Source: JABSSA01 sp039975755 (GTDB lineage: Bacteria; Pseudomonadota; Alphaproteobacteria; Rhodobacterales; Rhodobacteraceae). Taken from it: a stretch of DNA of 12,670 nucleotides. The stretch is from positions 1 to 12,670 of the forward strand of contig JBDWGM010000135.1 of assembly GCA_039975755.1 (NCBI GenBank). The letters are read 5' to 3'. The notes under the pieces were generated by a model. The model was not told the DNA's origin. It saw only the letters and a program-made list of their open reading frames with translations, and did not search any database. The translations under genes and the position numbers were made by a program. Of the stretch, positions 12,509-12,670 are shown piece after piece (positions within the stretch are counted from its first letter, which is position 1; each line of letters opens with the position of its first letter).

Positions 12509-12670
12509 ATGCGCGGTCAAATATTCATTAAAGTTCTAGCAATCAGCGGGCTCTGCCTGACCCTTGCAGCCTGTGAGTCAGCAGAAGACAAAGCTGATGC
12601 CTACTTCGAATCTGCGCAAGAATTAATTGCAGCCGGTGACCCGGATCGCGCAATTATCGAATTACGCAAT
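12509..12670 (+). CDS. Lipoprotein, N-terminal part, probably a TPR-repeat protein (truncated by window end)
   Basis: Only the first 54 codons are present. A lipoprotein signal peptide is clear: a basic start (M-R-G-Q-I-F-I-K), a hydrophobic core and the lipobox L-A-A-C with C22 as the lipidated residue. The mature part opens E-S-A-E-D-K-A-D-A-Y-F-E-S-A-Q-E-L-I-A-A-G-D, then P-D-R-A-I-I-E-L-R. This has the helix-turn-helix spacing and A/G/Y placements of a tetratricopeptide repeat. The Shine-Dalgarno GGAG (12498-12501) lies seven bases before ATG 12509. TPR lipoproteins are commonly found in EPS secretion loci, where they help polymer assembly or export in the periplasm; that role here is inference from position. 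The rest of the protein lies beyond the window. Confidence 0.85.
   Translation, partial: MRGQIFIKVLAISGLCLTLAACESAEDKADAYFESAQELIAAGDPDRAIIELRN

Noticed and set aside
1..12670. tRNA, rRNA, CRISPR array, complete insertion sequence or integron
   Set aside because: No cloverleaf-like segment, regular short repeats, transposase motif or paired terminal repeats were seen on reading both strands by eye.

Overview
The window looks like part of an extracellular-polysaccharide (EPS/capsule) locus of an alphaproteobacterium, most likely of the Roseobacter/Rhodobacteraceae group. I base this on the overall feel of the proteins, the use of GTG and TTG starts beside ATG, moderately GC-rich genes separated by AT-rich spacers, and the pairing of an ExoY-like sugar transferase with a TPR lipoprotein. 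The taxonomic guess is inference; no rRNA or other marker gene is present.

Layout. Bases 1-5372 read rightward: the tail of an upstream gene (1-114, perhaps a glycosyltransferase), a rhomboid protease (208/262-909), a GT4 glycosyltransferase (997-2298), and a tight three-gene unit of a Gfo/Idh/MocA oxidoreductase (2607-3698), an unrecognised probable TIM-barrel protein (3709-4578) and a WecG/TagA/CpsF (GT26) glycosyltransferase (4575-5372). Bases 5577-11297 read leftward: the complete dTDP-L-rhamnose operon rmlC-rmlB-rmlD-rmlA (11297 down to 7921), with stop/start overlaps between B, D and A, followed by an SDR oxidoreductase (7811-7104) and an MFS transporter (6866-5577). The two blocks converge at about 5373-5576, which holds inverted repeats and a short coding-like scrap. 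Divergent from rmlC, an ExoY/WbaP-type initiating sugar-phosphate transferase (11643-12332) and the start of a TPR-type lipoprotein (12509 to the window end) read rightward.

How the genes fit together (inference from families). The ExoY-like enzyme would load the first sugar phosphate onto undecaprenyl phosphate. The GT26 and GT4 enzymes would extend the repeat unit. RmlA-RmlB-RmlC-RmlD would supply dTDP-L-rhamnose. The Gfo/Idh-TIM-GT26 unit looks like a make-and-attach module for one special sugar. The MFS/SDR pair has no obvious EPS role and may have been inserted between the two EPS blocks. No flippase, polymerase or export gene lies inside the window.

The best candidates for something undescribed are the dehydrogenase/unknown-TIM/GT26 module, the 18-codon ORF with a good ribosome-binding site ahead of the GT4 gene, and the clustered dyads in the spacers at 5373-5463, 7871-7883, 11575-11629 and 12354-12459. 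I saw no tRNA, rRNA, CRISPR array or complete insertion sequence.
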